DNA of 64,000 bases from UBA981 sp942490995 (GCA_942490995.1 CALOBG010000085.1:62001-126000), one strand, 5' to 3'; counted from the stretch's first letter, positions 18,171 to 27,006 are shown. Notes: generated from the sequence alone by a model not told the origin. Numbers and translations: made by a program.

Positions 18171-18455
18171 GGGACGTCTCCTCGACTCTCCAGGTGCGTA
18201 GTGACGCGGGCGCTGACCTAGGGCCGTAGTGAACGCCCTCATCAGCGTCGGTAAGACCACGGATACGGTCGTCCAGCAGGCAACAGTATCCGGAACTTCG
18301 TGCCGCAACAATCAGTCCCCGGCCAGGCCGGTAATCGTTCTCAATTAATGGTCCGCGCCGCGCGAGGTCGTCGGTTTGCGCCCGGGTGTCGCAGGCCCGC
18401 GAGGTGGGGCAAACGCGGCCCGGTGCCGCTATTCAGCCGGCATCGAAATCCGGCT
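18171..18455. other. Intergenic region upstream of the VPLPA-CTERM gene
   Basis: About 285 bases lie between the VPLPA-CTERM start and the stop of the HpaB-like gene. It must hold the promoter and leader of the surface-protein gene and the 3' end of the HpaB transcript. I see the ribosome-binding site at its left end, but no clear hairpin terminator, repeat or conserved ORF. Confidence 0.4.
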
Positions 18456-19871
18456 TCAATCCTCGCCCGTCGCCCCGGCGGCTTTCAACGCCGCCGCGCA
18501 GGCGCCGCCCATGTCGAACGTGCGCGACATCATGATGCGTTGCGCCTTGAGTCCGCCGCCGGCCTGCAGGGCCGTGACCAGGTGCCAGCCGCCGAAGGCG
18601 TCGGCGGTCATGTCGCGAATGAGGCTGAACACGCGCATGCGCTGTTCGACGTCGGTGTCGCTGCGTACGTTGAGGTATTTGCGCAGGTAAGCGCCGGATT
18701 CCGGATTACGCAGATCGGCTTCTTCCGGCAGCGTAATCGTCAGGCCGCCGGCGACATCGTGCAGGTGGCGGACCATCTGGTGGAAGTTCGAGGCGTAGTA
18801 ATACTTGGTGACGTTGATGCCGAGGGTATTCGGGTGCAGCATGCCGCCGGCGGTCGACTCGTAATGGCGCACGGCATAGTCGAGACCCATGCGGATGGTT
18901 TCGGCGTAACAAATCAGTTCGGCGATGGTGTCCTGCACGTGGGGGTCGCGATCCTTGCCCTGTTGCGCGGTAACGAGGTGGGCGAGGCCGACCATGATGT
19001 GCGCGTCGTGCGCGGCCATGGCCAGGCCGAGGGTACGTTCCCATAGTCCGAGGGCGGCGGCGAAGGCGCCGGCCAGTTGCCATTCGCCGGCCAGGAATAC
19101 TCGCTCCCAGGGCACCAGCACGTCGTCAAAAATCACGAAGCCTTCGGGCATCGAGTGGTGGGCGCTGGCGGGGTAGTCGAAGCTGTTCAGATCCGGGGGC
19201 GCAAAACTGCGGTTGATGATTTTTACCCCCGGCGTGTTGACCGGAATGCTGAACGCGACCGCGTAGTCGGCTTCGTGTTCGCGCATCGACTTGGTCGGCA
19301 TGACCACCAGCTCGTGAACCAGGGCGGCGGCGGTGATATGCAATTTGGCGCCGCGCACCACGATACCTTCGTTGTTCTGCTCGACGATACGGACATAGAG
19401 ATCGGGGTCGATCTGTTCGTGAGCTTTCTTTGAGCGATCGCCCTTGGCATCGGTGATCACTTCGGCGGCGCGCAGATCGTGGTCGCGCGCGTAGCGGTAC
19501 ATGTTCTCGATATTATTGGCGAAGGTCGGGTTGACGGCGGCCAGGCGGTCCTTGATCTGCAGCAGCGCCATGTAGACGCCGGTGACGCCGCCGACGATCG
19601 TCATCTGGGTGCCGAGTTCGAGACGCTTTTCGAGTTCCTCGGTGGTGCGCGGTACCTGGTAAACGCGGTGCGCGCGCGAACCGTCCTCGGTGGTGTAGGT
19701 GATCAGATCGCTGAGCGCCGGATCGTCATAAGCGTAGTCGCGGGACGCGACGTCGATCGGCACGCGGAAACGCGGGTGGTTGGTGATATCGGCGATTTTT
19801 TCGCCACCCCAGAAAACGACCCGACCGTCGTTCAGCGAGCGGCGGTAGTCAGCGGCAGTCATCAGTCCCAT
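18456..19871 (-). CDS. HpaB-family flavoprotein (4-hydroxyphenylacetate 3-monooxygenase / 4-hydroxybutyryl-CoA dehydratase superfamily)
   Basis: The start at 19871 (MGLMTAADYRRSL) has AGGAG eight bases upstream. The 471-residue product has the acyl-CoA-dehydrogenase-like fold of the HpaB group: ITDAKGDRSKKAHEQIDPDLYVRIVEQNNEGIVVRGAK read as consecutive family segments, and IFDDVLVPWERVFLAGEW. Sequence style is closest to the 4-hydroxybutyryl-CoA dehydratase branch. However, the iron-sulphur ligands known for that enzyme are not visible: only two cysteines occur in the protein (ELICYAET and GGACAAAL), neither in the cluster-binding places. It is therefore more likely a flavin-dependent oxygenase or a cluster-free lyase. 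No reductase partner (HpaC type) is adjacent. Confidence 0.8.
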   Translation of the reverse strand: MGLMTAADYRRSLNDGRVVFWGGEKIADITNHPRFRVPIDVASRDYAYDDPALSDLITYTTEDGSRAHRVYQVPRTTEELEKRLELGTQMTIVGGVTGVYMALLQIKDRLAAVNPTFANNIENMYRYARDHDLRAAEVITDAKGDRSKKAHEQIDPDLYVRIVEQNNEGIVVRGAKLHITAAALVHELVVMPTKSMREHEADYAVAFSIPVNTPGVKIINRSFAPPDLNSFDYPASAHHSMPEGFVIFDDVLVPWERVFLAGEWQLAGAFAAALGLWERTLGLAMAAHDAHIMVGLAHLVTAQQGKDRDPHVQDTIAELICYAETIRMGLDYAVRHYESTAGGMLHPNTLGINVTKYYYASNFHQMVRHLHDVAGGLTITLPEEADLRNPESGAYLRKYLNVRSDTDVEQRMRVFSLIRDMTADAFGGWHLVTALQAGGGLKAQRIMMSRTFDMGGACAAALKAAGATGED

Positions 19872-20013
19872 GGTTTCAATTCTCCTGGCAGCACGAGCGT
19901 ACCAACCGCGTCTTGTCAGCGTTGGCGCCGGCGAAGATACCATGGCCGATGAGCAGTGCCTGGACACTCAGGTCGGTGGCGCCACTCGGCTTTTAGTGTC
20001 GATGTCTCGCGAT

Positions 20014-20271
20014 TCAATGCAGCCGTCGTTCGCAACACGCGCGCATATGCGCGGCGAGTTGTTGCCAGGTCTCGAGCGCCTGGCTGTAAACATCGTGACC
20101 GCACGGCGCAATGAAGCGCTCGGGATGACGGCCGAGGGCGTCGATCAGGCGGGCGACGGTTTCGGCCAGGGTGGCGGAAGGCTGGCGCACGAATTCGGTC
20201 ATGGCGCGCAGGCTGCTGGCGTGCAATGCGGTAATCGAGATGGTCGACAGGTCCGGGGACTGGGGGGACAT
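20014..20271 (-). CDS. Small hypothetical protein downstream of a Fur box
   Basis: This is an 85-residue soluble protein I do not recognise. It has a long helical part (SLRAMTEFVRQPSATLAETVARLIDALGRHPERF) and three cysteines (APCGHD, RACCERR), with no signal peptide and no membrane helix. The ribosome-binding site is weak. The reason to believe in it is the Fur-type box about 40 bases upstream, oriented toward it, and the lack of any other gene in the gap. If real, it would be made under iron limitation. It is possibly co-transcribed with nothing else, because the HpaB gene starts 140 bases further on. Confidence 0.5.
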   Translation of the reverse strand: MSPQSPDLSTISITALHASSLRAMTEFVRQPSATLAETVARLIDALGRHPERFIAPCGHDVYSQALETWQQLAAHMRACCERRLH

Positions 20272-20307
20272 GGGGGCGGTTTCCGTAGGGTGAGTTCAGC
20301 GGGAACT

Positions 20308-21567
20308 TTAATGCGAATGATTCTCATTATCAATATGTGAATGTCCCCATTGCGCCGCACCGGCACCGGCGGCGCGCCCGGTTGCCAGGCACGCGGTCAG
20401 CAGATAACCGCCGGTCGGCGCGTCCCAGTCGAGCATTTCGCCGGCCACAAAGACGCCGGGCAGGCGCCGCAGCATGTAGTCGGCGTCGAGCGCTGAGAAA
20501 CACACGCCGCCGGCACTGCTGATGGCCTCGGCGATAGGCCGCGCTGCGTGGAGCCGCAAGGGCAGGGCCTTGATCGCGCGCGCCAGGCGCACACTATCGG
20601 CGCGGAGGTCGGCGTCGGTGAGTTCGTGCAGCAACGCGGATTTGACCCCGCTGATCCCGGCGCGGCGCTTGAGCTGGTGGGCGAGGGTATGCGAACCGCG
20701 CGCTTGTCCCAGGCCGCGTTCGAGATCGGCGAGCGCGCGGTCGGGGGCGAGGTCGAGGAGCACCTCGGCGCTGTTCGAACGTTCGATCTGATCACTGATC
20801 AACGCCGACAGGGTATACACCAGCGCACCCTCGAGGCCGTAATCGGTGAGGATGAACTCGCCCTGGCGATGCACCGCGGCACCGTCGCGCGTGGCCAGGG
20901 TCAACGCCACGGCCTTGACCGCGCTGCCGGCGTAGCGCTCGCGCAGGAACGTGCTCCAGGTACATTCAAAGCCACAGTTGGCCGCCCGCAAGGGGCGCAT
21001 GTCGACGCCATGGGCGGCCAGGATCGCAGCCCAGGCGCCGTCCGATCCGAGCTGCGGCCAGCTACCGCCGCCAAGGGCGAGCACGGTGGCGTCGGCGTGC
21101 ACGTTCGCGGTGCCGTGCGGGGTTTCGAAACGCAAATCGAGGTTGGTGTCAAAACCGCACCAGCGGTGGCGTGAATAAAATTCGACCCCCGCCGCGCGCA
21201 GGCGGGTCAGCCAGCGGCGCAACAGGGGTGCGGCTTTCATATCCTCGGGAAAAACCCGCCCCGAACTGCCAATAAACGTCGCAATGCCCAGTCCGGCCGC
21301 CCACGCACGCACGGCGCGGCTATCGAATGCGGCCAACGCGGCGGCCAGGTCGACGGCGTGGTCCGTATAACGTGCCAGCAGCGCCGGGCCGGACTCGCGG
21401 TGAGTCAGGTTGAGGCCGCCTTTGCCGGCGATCAGGAATTTGCGGCCGTTCGACGGCATGGCGTCGTAGACCGCAACCGAGGCGCCGTGCGCGACGGCAG
21501 CTTCGGCTGCCATAAGGCCGGCCGGACCGCCACCGATGACGGCGACCCTCGGCGCGCCGGCGCTCAC
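20308..21567 (-). CDS. HI0933/YhiN-type NAD(P)/FAD-dependent flavoprotein
   Basis: The frame is open from 21630, but a GTG at 21567, eight bases after the CoA-transferase stop, leads straight into APRVAVIGGGPAGLMAAE and is the more natural start (419 residues). The product has the Rossmann dinucleotide-binding GxGxxG, the HI0933-specific GRKFLIAGKGGLNLTH and a C-terminal TGGYLLTACLATGRAAG FAD-closing motif. The internal insert with VYTLSALISDQ is typical of the TIGR03862 branch. The catalytic role of this widespread flavoprotein family is not established. The 3' end of the gene carries a Fur-type box inside its coding sequence. Confidence 0.88.
   Translation of the reverse strand: MSAGAPRVAVIGGGPAGLMAAEAAVAHGASVAVYDAMPSNGRKFLIAGKGGLNLTHRESGPALLARYTDHAVDLAAALAAFDSRAVRAWAAGLGIATFIGSSGRVFPEDMKAAPLLRRWLTRLRAAGVEFYSRHRWCGFDTNLDLRFETPHGTANVHADATVLALGGGSWPQLGSDGAWAAILAAHGVDMRPLRAANCGFECTWSTFLRERYAGSAVKAVALTLATRDGAAVHRQGEFILTDYGLEGALVYTLSALISDQIERSNSAEVLLDLAPDRALADLERGLGQARGSHTLAHQLKRRAGISGVKSALLHELTDADLRADSVRLARAIKALPLRLHAARPIAEAISSAGGVCFSALDADYMLRRLPGVFVAGEMLDWDAPTGGYLLTACLATGRAAGAGAAQWGHSHIDNENHSH
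20313..20331 (-). promoter_or_regulatory. Fur box
   Basis: On the minus strand the 19 bases read GATAATGAGAATCATTCGC, which differs from the enteric Fur consensus at three positions. The site lies inside the last codons of the flavoprotein gene (it encodes part of its His/Asn-rich tail) and about 40 bases upstream of the 85-residue minus-strand ORF. It therefore most likely controls that ORF in response to iron. Confidence 0.65.
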
Positions 21568-21574
21568 GTTGTTA

Positions 21575-22921
21575 TTAACTGGTGCGGAAATCGCAGCCGG
21601 TTTTTGCCCGCACCTGTTCCAGCTCGACACCCGGATGCAGTTCTTTCAAGGCCAGGCCTTGGCCGTCGGGCAGCACGTCGAACACGCACAGGTCGGTGAT
21701 GATCATGTCGACCACCTGCTGGCCGGTGATCGGCAGCGAACAGGTTTTGAGAATTTTCGGACTGCCGTCCTTGGCGCAATGTTCCATCAGCACAATCACG
21801 CGTTTCACGCCGGACACCAGGTCCATCGCACCGCCGGGGCCTTTGACCATCTTGCCCGGCACCATGAAGTTGGCGAGGTCGCCGTTCTCAGCCACTTCCA
21901 GGCCGCCGAGTATCGACAGGTCGATGTGGCCGCCGCGGATCATGGCAAACGAATCGGCGCTGGAAAAAAAGCTCGAGCCGGGGATGGTGGTGATGGTCTG
22001 CTTGCCGGCGTTGATCAGATCGGGATCGACGCTGGCCTCGTCCGGGAACGGGCCGATGCCGAGCAGACCGTTCTCCGATTGCAGCGTGACGTTGATGCCG
22101 TCGGGAATAAAATTCGCGACCAGGGTCGGGATACCGATACCGAGGTTGACGTAGTAACCGTCCTTGAGCTCCTGCGCGGCGCGTTTGGCCATGGTGTCGC
22201 GGATCGGTGAGCCGCCCTTGGCCGGCGCGCCGGCGGTGGTGCGGAACTCGATGCGTTTCTCGTAGGCCGGACCCTTGATGATGCGATCGACGTAGATCCC
22301 GGGGGTGTGGATCTGATCGGGGTCGAGTTCACCGGCCTCGACCAGCTCTTCGACTTCGGCGACGCAGATAGTGCCGCAGGTGGCGATCATGGGGTTGAAG
22401 TTACGCGCCGTTTTGTGGAACACGAGGTTGCCGGCGGTGTCGCCTTTCCAGGCTTTGACAATCGCCAGATCGGCGCGGATGCCTTCTTCAAGGACATACT
22501 CGAGGCCGTTGAACACTTTCGTTTCCTTGCCTTCGGCGAGCTTGGTGCCGGCCGCGGTGCGGGTATAAAAGCCGGGGATGCCGGCGCCCCCGGCGCGAAT
22601 GCGTTCGGCCAGGGTGCCCTGCGGGGTCAGCTGCAGCTCGAGTTCGCCGGCCAGCACCTGGCGTTCGAATTCCTTGTTTTCGCCGACGTAGGAAGCGATC
22701 ACTTTTTTGACCTGGCGGCCGCCCAGCAACAGGCCCATACCGAAGTCGTCGACCCCGGCATTGTTGCCGACAATGGTCAGCCCCTTGATGCCGGACTCGA
22801 CCAGCGCGGCGATCAGGTTTTCCGGGATCCCGCACAGGCCGAAGCCGCCGGCGGCTATGGTCATATCGTCGTGCAGGACATCGCTGAGTGCGCTGCTGGC
22901 GTCGCTGAATACTTTTTTCAT
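21575..22921 (-). CDS. 3-oxoacid CoA-transferase, fused A and B subunits
   Basis: This 448-residue protein joins the two halves that are separate in most bacteria. Residues 1-225 are subunit A (MTIAAGGFGLCGIPENLI, GNNAGVDDFGMGLLL). Residues about 240-448 are subunit B (YYVNLGIGIPTLVANFIP) with the catalytic glutamate in QSENGLLGIG. The enzyme moves CoA from succinyl-CoA to acetoacetate or a similar acid, via a glutamyl-CoA intermediate. The fused layout is that of mitochondrial SCOT and occurs in various proteobacteria. The flavoprotein gene follows by a few bases, so the two probably share a transcript. Confidence 0.95.
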   Translation of the reverse strand: MKKVFSDASSALSDVLHDDMTIAAGGFGLCGIPENLIAALVESGIKGLTIVGNNAGVDDFGMGLLLGGRQVKKVIASYVGENKEFERQVLAGELELQLTPQGTLAERIRAGGAGIPGFYTRTAAGTKLAEGKETKVFNGLEYVLEEGIRADLAIVKAWKGDTAGNLVFHKTARNFNPMIATCGTICVAEVEELVEAGELDPDQIHTPGIYVDRIIKGPAYEKRIEFRTTAGAPAKGGSPIRDTMAKRAAQELKDGYYVNLGIGIPTLVANFIPDGINVTLQSENGLLGIGPFPDEASVDPDLINAGKQTITTIPGSSFFSSADSFAMIRGGHIDLSILGGLEVAENGDLANFMVPGKMVKGPGGAMDLVSGVKRVIVLMEHCAKDGSPKILKTCSLPITGQQVVDMIITDLCVFDVLPDGQGLALKELHPGVELEQVRAKTGCDFRTS

Positions 22922-23002
22922 GGCTGTCGTCGTTCCCCTCGGTGGTGCTTCACTGGTGCGCGGCCGCGCGCGGCGGGGGCCGATTATAACGCCCAGTCCG
23001 CC

Positions 23003-23749
23003 TCAGGGCTGCTGGTTGATGCGCCAGTCGTAGTCGAGGAACTCGAGACGGTAGTCCGCGGGCAGTGGTGAGTCGCGGTACAGGTTGATATAGATCGGTA
23101 GATCCTCGGCACGCCCGCTGGCGACAAAATCCTCGGTATAGAAGTCGAGGATCGCGGACACCGCGATGGTGCGCTTGCCGGGGTCGATGACAAGGTGTTT
23201 ACGGTCGGCAAAAAATTCGCGCGTCAGGTGCTCGAGGTCGGCGTCCAGGGTGTCTGAGCGGAATGGTGTCCGCGGCAGGCGCGGGCAGCTGCGCACCATG
23301 CAGTTCAGCGCAAAATGTACGCGCGCGTCGCGCAACGGCCGGATCACGTCGTTTTCCAGATCGTAGAGGTTGGTGTCGCGACCGTCGATGCGGATGTCGC
23401 GAAACCGAAAGAAGCTCGCGCGTTTAAAAAAGCTGGAGAAATCAGCGGGTATTCGCCGCTCCAGTACGCCGTGCATGGCCAGCGCGTTGTAGGCGTTGAT
23501 GTAGTAGGCGAGTACCGCCGGTGGCGACGCATAGTCCGCCGGGGTGGTACGCGGGCCGTGACCGGCCAGCCACGTGACATAGCGATCGAGCGCTGCGCGG
23601 TCGGCGGCGAGGGCGCGGAAGTCGGTGCGCCCGGCGTCATCCACGTAGCGTTCCAGGACCTCTGCCCAGTCATCCAATGCGGCATCGGCGTTGTCCTCGG
23701 CCACGGCCAGCGGCGCGATCAGGAGCAGGCAGGCACATACGAACTTCAC
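23003..23749 (-). CDS. DUF547 domain protein, exported
   Basis: This is a 248-residue protein with a signal peptide (KFVCACLLLIAPLAVA). The DUF547 core is clear: YASPPAVLAYYINAYNALAMHGVLE, then FFRFRDIRIDGRDTNLYDLENDVIRPLRDARVHFALNCMVRSCPRL, where the Cys-Pro and His suggest a thiol-peptidase-like pocket. DUF547 proteins of bacteria have no settled function. Its GTG start overlaps the stop of the upstream frame by four bases (GTGA), so it is translationally coupled to the radical SAM locus. The pairing suggests a shared pathway, probably making or exporting a modified compound, which is inference. Confidence 0.88.
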   Translation of the reverse strand: MKFVCACLLLIAPLAVAEDNADAALDDWAEVLERYVDDAGRTDFRALAADRAALDRYVTWLAGHGPRTTPADYASPPAVLAYYINAYNALAMHGVLERRIPADFSSFFKRASFFRFRDIRIDGRDTNLYDLENDVIRPLRDARVHFALNCMVRSCPRLPRTPFRSDTLDADLEHLTREFFADRKHLVIDPGKRTIAVSAILDFYTEDFVASGRAEDLPIYINLYRDSPLPADYRLEFLDYDWRINQQP

Positions 23750-24099
23750 GCCTGCACCCGGTCGCGGCTCGCGCGTGCCAGCGGTTCGTAATTGCCCAGG
23801 CTGCCGTCGCGGCGGCGAAAACGGATCGGTTTAAGGATGTAAGTGTCGCGCTCGGCATTGTGCTGGCACATGGATACCGGGCCGTCGCCGGTCATGGCCA
23901 TGAACGAACACGCGGTAATGCGTTCGGCGTCCAGTTCGCCGGCGTCCATGAAGTTGTGTACAAAAAATGACAGCTGCCGCACCCGGCCCCGCGCCCGCCA
24001 CAGGGCGCGGCGCGAACGCCAGGCACTGCCGGTCAGGTATCGCGCCGTGCGCAACAGCCAACGCGGACGGCGCGCGAATGCCAGCAGGTAGGCGCGCAC
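23746..24099 (-). CDS. C-terminal part of radical SAM protein, separated by an in-frame TAG
   Basis: This 117-residue frame lies in the same reading frame as the radical SAM gene upstream, split from it only by a TAG (24108-24106) and two codons. Its content reads as a normal C-terminal segment: a basic helix (RPRWLLRTARYL), then SFFVHNFMDAGELDAERITACSFMA and GPVSMCQHNAERD, with two conserved-looking cysteines that could hold an auxiliary metal cluster. A GTG at 24099 could allow independent translation, but no clear ribosome-binding site precedes it. It is either a second cistron, a read-through product, or the tail of a gene with a nonsense mutation. Its stop overlaps the DUF547 start. Confidence 0.65.
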   Translation of the reverse strand: MRAYLLAFARRPRWLLRTARYLTGSAWRSRRALWRARGRVRQLSFFVHNFMDAGELDAERITACSFMAMTGDGPVSMCQHNAERDTYILKPIRFRRRDGSLGNYEPLARASRDRVQA

Positions 24100-24105
24100 G
24101 ATGTG

Positions 24106-24996
24106 CTAGCGGCCTTCGCGACGGTCGGCATGTTGTCCGTGGAAGTCGGCAACGAAATCCCCGACCAGGTTCGCATCTTCGGCCAGCGGCACAATGCTGT
24201 CGCCGATGACGGCGGTGGGCAGGTAGCTGTGGCAGTGCGGATGACCGATGCGGATCGCATCCCAGGGCAGTGACCGTCCGGCGACCGTTTCGATGTGGCC
24301 GCGCACACCGGCAAGCGACACCGCGGTCCCGCGTGCACCCCACACGCCGCGTCCGGTTTCGGCCTGGAGCTGGAACGAGGCGAGACCGATCGCGCCGGCA
24401 TGGGCGACGAAGAAACGGATCAGCGCCGGCAGTTCGTCGACGTTGCCGGCATGCACCGTGGTATTGAAGATCACCATCAGGCCGAGTCCGCGGGTACGCT
24501 CGAGGTAGGCTTCGCGGACGCTGTTCAGCGCCAGTTCGCTGGCATAGCCTGCGCGCTGCTGGGTGGTGTCGACATGAAACGCGACGTCGCACAGTCCTGC
24601 CGTCGCGAGGGCCTCGAGCAGCTTGCGCGAAGCGGCAATACCGTTGGTGAACAGGGCGGGGAACAGCTTAAGCCGGCGCGCGTAGGCGACTATCTCGATC
24701 AATTCGTCGTGTTTGCGCAGGGTCGGGTCGCCGCCGGTGATCTGCACGTTCGTGTATGGTCCGTATTCGGCGCGTACCGCGTCGAGGCGTCGAAATACTT
24801 CTTCGAGGGGAATATCAGCCACATGGGCGGAATGCTCGGACAGGTAACACAGCGTGCAGTCGAGGTTGCAGCGCTGTGTGATCTCGACCGCCACGCAGCC
24901 GATCGGCAGCGCCCGCCCGAGGATCTGCTGGGGGCCGTCCACCGCGTGCATGCGCTGGCGCGCCCGATCGAGCGCTGTGGTGCGGGTTGCTGACAT
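24106..24996 (-). CDS. Radical SAM protein (N-terminal part)
   Basis: This 296-residue product has the canonical cluster motif C-x3-C-x2-C at Cys43, Cys47 and Cys50 (ITQRCNLDCTLCYLS) and the SAM-binding QITGGDPTL. A barrel typical of MoaA-like enzymes follows up to ADFHGQHADRREGR, where a TAG ends the frame. The expected C-terminal part continues in frame after the TAG. The substrate is not identifiable. The gene is tightly linked downstream to DUF547, and its start lies only 36 bases from the start of the divergent catalase-like gene. Confidence 0.85.
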   Translation of the reverse strand: MSATRTTALDRARQRMHAVDGPQQILGRALPIGCVAVEITQRCNLDCTLCYLSEHSAHVADIPLEEVFRRLDAVRAEYGPYTNVQITGGDPTLRKHDELIEIVAYARRLKLFPALFTNGIAASRKLLEALATAGLCDVAFHVDTTQQRAGYASELALNSVREAYLERTRGLGLMVIFNTTVHAGNVDELPALIRFFVAHAGAIGLASFQLQAETGRGVWGARGTAVSLAGVRGHIETVAGRSLPWDAIRIGHPHCHSYLPTAVIGDSIVPLAEDANLVGDFVADFHGQHADRREGR

Positions 24997-25032
24997 GGCA
25001 GTTTTAGAGCTGACGGTACTCGCTAAAGTTCA

Positions 25033-26055
25033 ATGCAGACTATGACGGTTATGACCAGGCCCGCGGTGCGCAGCCATCAATGCCACGCCTGGCTGGTAGT
25101 TCTGAGCGTGATGCAGTTTCTCCTACCGGCCGCTGACAGCAGCGCCGGTGATCTCGGTTACGCGGCGGTCAAGGCCGCCGTGTTCAGTGATCCTTATGCC
25201 GCGCGGCCGCAGTACACGGTCACCGCGCGCTTATTCGGGCCGGGCGGCGATGATCCGGCTAACGCGCTGCGGGCGGCCGCTGCGCGGACCCTGACCAGCG
25301 ACGCTGACCTGGTCGACTTTGCCCACGGTCAGAAGCTGTTCCAGCCCAACGGTATCTGTTACGCAGCGAACTGGCAGATCGATGCAGACTCACCGTTCAG
25401 CGGCGTGTTCGCCGCGACCACCCGGCTGGCCGCGATCGTGCGCATTTCGGTGATGCTCGGCGAGGTGCGGCGGGGCGCGCGCCGGACGCTCGGCATGGGC
25501 ATCAAGCTGTTTGTCGACGCAAGCGGCGGCGAACGCAGCGTCGATGTGCTGGTGATGGACGCGATCGCCGGTTCGAGTCGCGCGCACGTCGCCGCCGCCA
25601 GGCTCGATAACGCCCCGGACTACGGCGGTCTGCCGCCACTCGGCAGTTGGGGGACCGCATTGCGTATCCGGCGGGACCTGGAAACCGTCGACGGCAAGCT
25701 GAGCAGTGCCGGTCCGAACCTGCGTTACCGTTCCCTCGACCATCTCGCCGCAGCCGGCCTGAGCGGCGCTGCCACGCCGCGGGCCCCGCACTGGATCCGA
25801 CTTTCGACGGCGCCCGGCACCGCCGCGGTCGAGGCCGAAGATTTTCGCGACGAGCTTGCGCTGCGCCACTATCCCGGCAACCGGCTGGTCTACCGCATCG
25901 AAGCCGCGGCCTATGCTGAGGGCGGCAAATCGGCCGCCGAGTGGCAGCAGCTCGGACAGCTCGAGCTGGTCGAAGACGTCGTTTCCTATAGTTGCGACGC
26001 GCGGGTGCATTTTTCCCATCCGCGCCTGGACCGCGATGCGCACCCTCCGCCGTGA
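25033..26055 (+). CDS. Exported catalase-like protein
   Basis: This is a 340-residue protein with a signal peptide; a start at 25051 would give a cleaner one (MTRPAVRSHQCHAWLVVL). The middle part resembles the catalase fold core: GQKLFQPNGICYAANWQI, then DSPFSGVFAATTRLAAIVRISVMLGE, then TLGMGIKLF. The usual catalase haem-proximal tyrosine motif is not obvious, so it belongs to the catalase-related group rather than to true catalases. Activity is unknown. It starts 36 bases from the divergent radical SAM gene, so the two promoters must overlap or the true start lies a little later. Confidence 0.6.
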   Translation: MQTMTVMTRPAVRSHQCHAWLVVLSVMQFLLPAADSSAGDLGYAAVKAAVFSDPYAARPQYTVTARLFGPGGDDPANALRAAAARTLTSDADLVDFAHGQKLFQPNGICYAANWQIDADSPFSGVFAATTRLAAIVRISVMLGEVRRGARRTLGMGIKLFVDASGGERSVDVLVMDAIAGSSRAHVAAARLDNAPDYGGLPPLGSWGTALRIRRDLETVDGKLSSAGPNLRYRSLDHLAAAGLSGAATPRAPHWIRLSTAPGTAAVEAEDFRDELALRHYPGNRLVYRIEAAAYAEGGKSAAEWQQLGQLELVEDVVSYSCDARVHFSHPRLDRDAHPPP

Positions 26056-26115
26056 AACCGTGCGCCAGTCACGCGGTGCTGGTCAGGTGCGGCGCGGCGG
26101 CGGTATAAATAACCG

Positions 26116-26967
26116 ATGAAAACCTATCCAACCCAAGTATTCGCCGACGACTTCACGTTTCTCGAGGGGCCGCGCTGGCACGACGGCCGCCTGTGGCTGT
26201 CCGATATCTGGGACTACACGGTATATGCCGTCGACGACAGCGGCGCGCGTGAGGCCATCGTGCGGGTTCCGGAGCGGCCTTCCGGCCTCGGCTTCATGCC
26301 CGACGGCACACCGCTGATCGTCTCGATGATCAATCGTCACGTGTACCGGCTGGTCGACGGCAAGCTGGTGCTGCACGCCGACCTGAGCGGTCTCGTCGAC
26401 TGCGAAATTAACGACATGGTGGTCGACGGCGAGGGCCGTGCCTATGTCGGCAACATGGGTTATGACCTGTTCAGCGGCGCGGCAGCAAAAACCGCCGAGA
26501 TCACGCTGATCGAAGCCGACGGCCAGTTTCGCCACGTCGCCGCGGGACTGGATTTCCCCAACGGCATGGCCATCAGCAGCGACGGTGGGACGCTGTACGT
26601 GGCGGAATCGTTTGGTCACCGGGTCAGCGCCTTCAGCCGCGCCGCCGACGGCAGTCTTGGCGAGCGGCGCACGCTGGTTGAACTGCCGGACCAGATCCCG
26701 GACGGGATCTGTCTCGACAGCGACGGCAGCGTGTGGGTTGCGGGCGCGATGGGCGGCGCCTTTGTCCTGGTCGGCAGCGACGGACAGGAGCGCGCGCGTA
26801 TCGATGTCAGCCCGCGCGCGGCGATCGCCTGCCAGCTTGGCGGCAGCGATGGCCGCACCCTGTTCTGCCTGACTTACGCCGGCGGTATCGAGGAACTGTC
26901 GCGGGGCGTGCCGGGCGCGCGTATCGAAGTGGCGCGGGTCGACGCGCCCGCCGCAGGCTCGCCCTGA
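26116..26967 (+). CDS. SMP-30/gluconolactonase-family protein
   Basis: This is a 283-residue six-bladed propeller. Family metal ligands are visible as Glu17 (FLEGPRW), Asn in DFPNGMAIS and Asp in PDGICLDSDGSVWVAG. Members hydrolyse lactones or, in some lineages, organophosphates. There is no signal peptide, so it is cytoplasmic. The gene stands alone, 60 bases after the catalase-like gene, and its natural lactone is not known. Confidence 0.92.
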   Translation: MKTYPTQVFADDFTFLEGPRWHDGRLWLSDIWDYTVYAVDDSGAREAIVRVPERPSGLGFMPDGTPLIVSMINRHVYRLVDGKLVLHADLSGLVDCEINDMVVDGEGRAYVGNMGYDLFSGAAAKTAEITLIEADGQFRHVAAGLDFPNGMAISSDGGTLYVAESFGHRVSAFSRAADGSLGERRTLVELPDQIPDGICLDSDGSVWVAGAMGGAFVLVGSDGQERARIDVSPRAAIACQLGGSDGRTLFCLTYAGGIEELSRGVPGARIEVARVDAPAAGSP

Positions 26968-27006
26968 GCGTGCACAGAGCGGCAGAAAAATAATTTAAAA
27001 AAATTT

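Noticed and set aside
24106..24108. TAG read as pyrrolysine or other recoding in the radical SAM gene
   Set aside because: No pylT/pylS or related gene is visible, and a nonsense mutation, split gene or sequencing error is simpler.
26985..27006. The A/T-rich run before the small secreted gene as an origin or phage attachment site
   Set aside because: It is only about 20 bases long, with no repeats or integrase nearby. A promoter region is enough to explain it.
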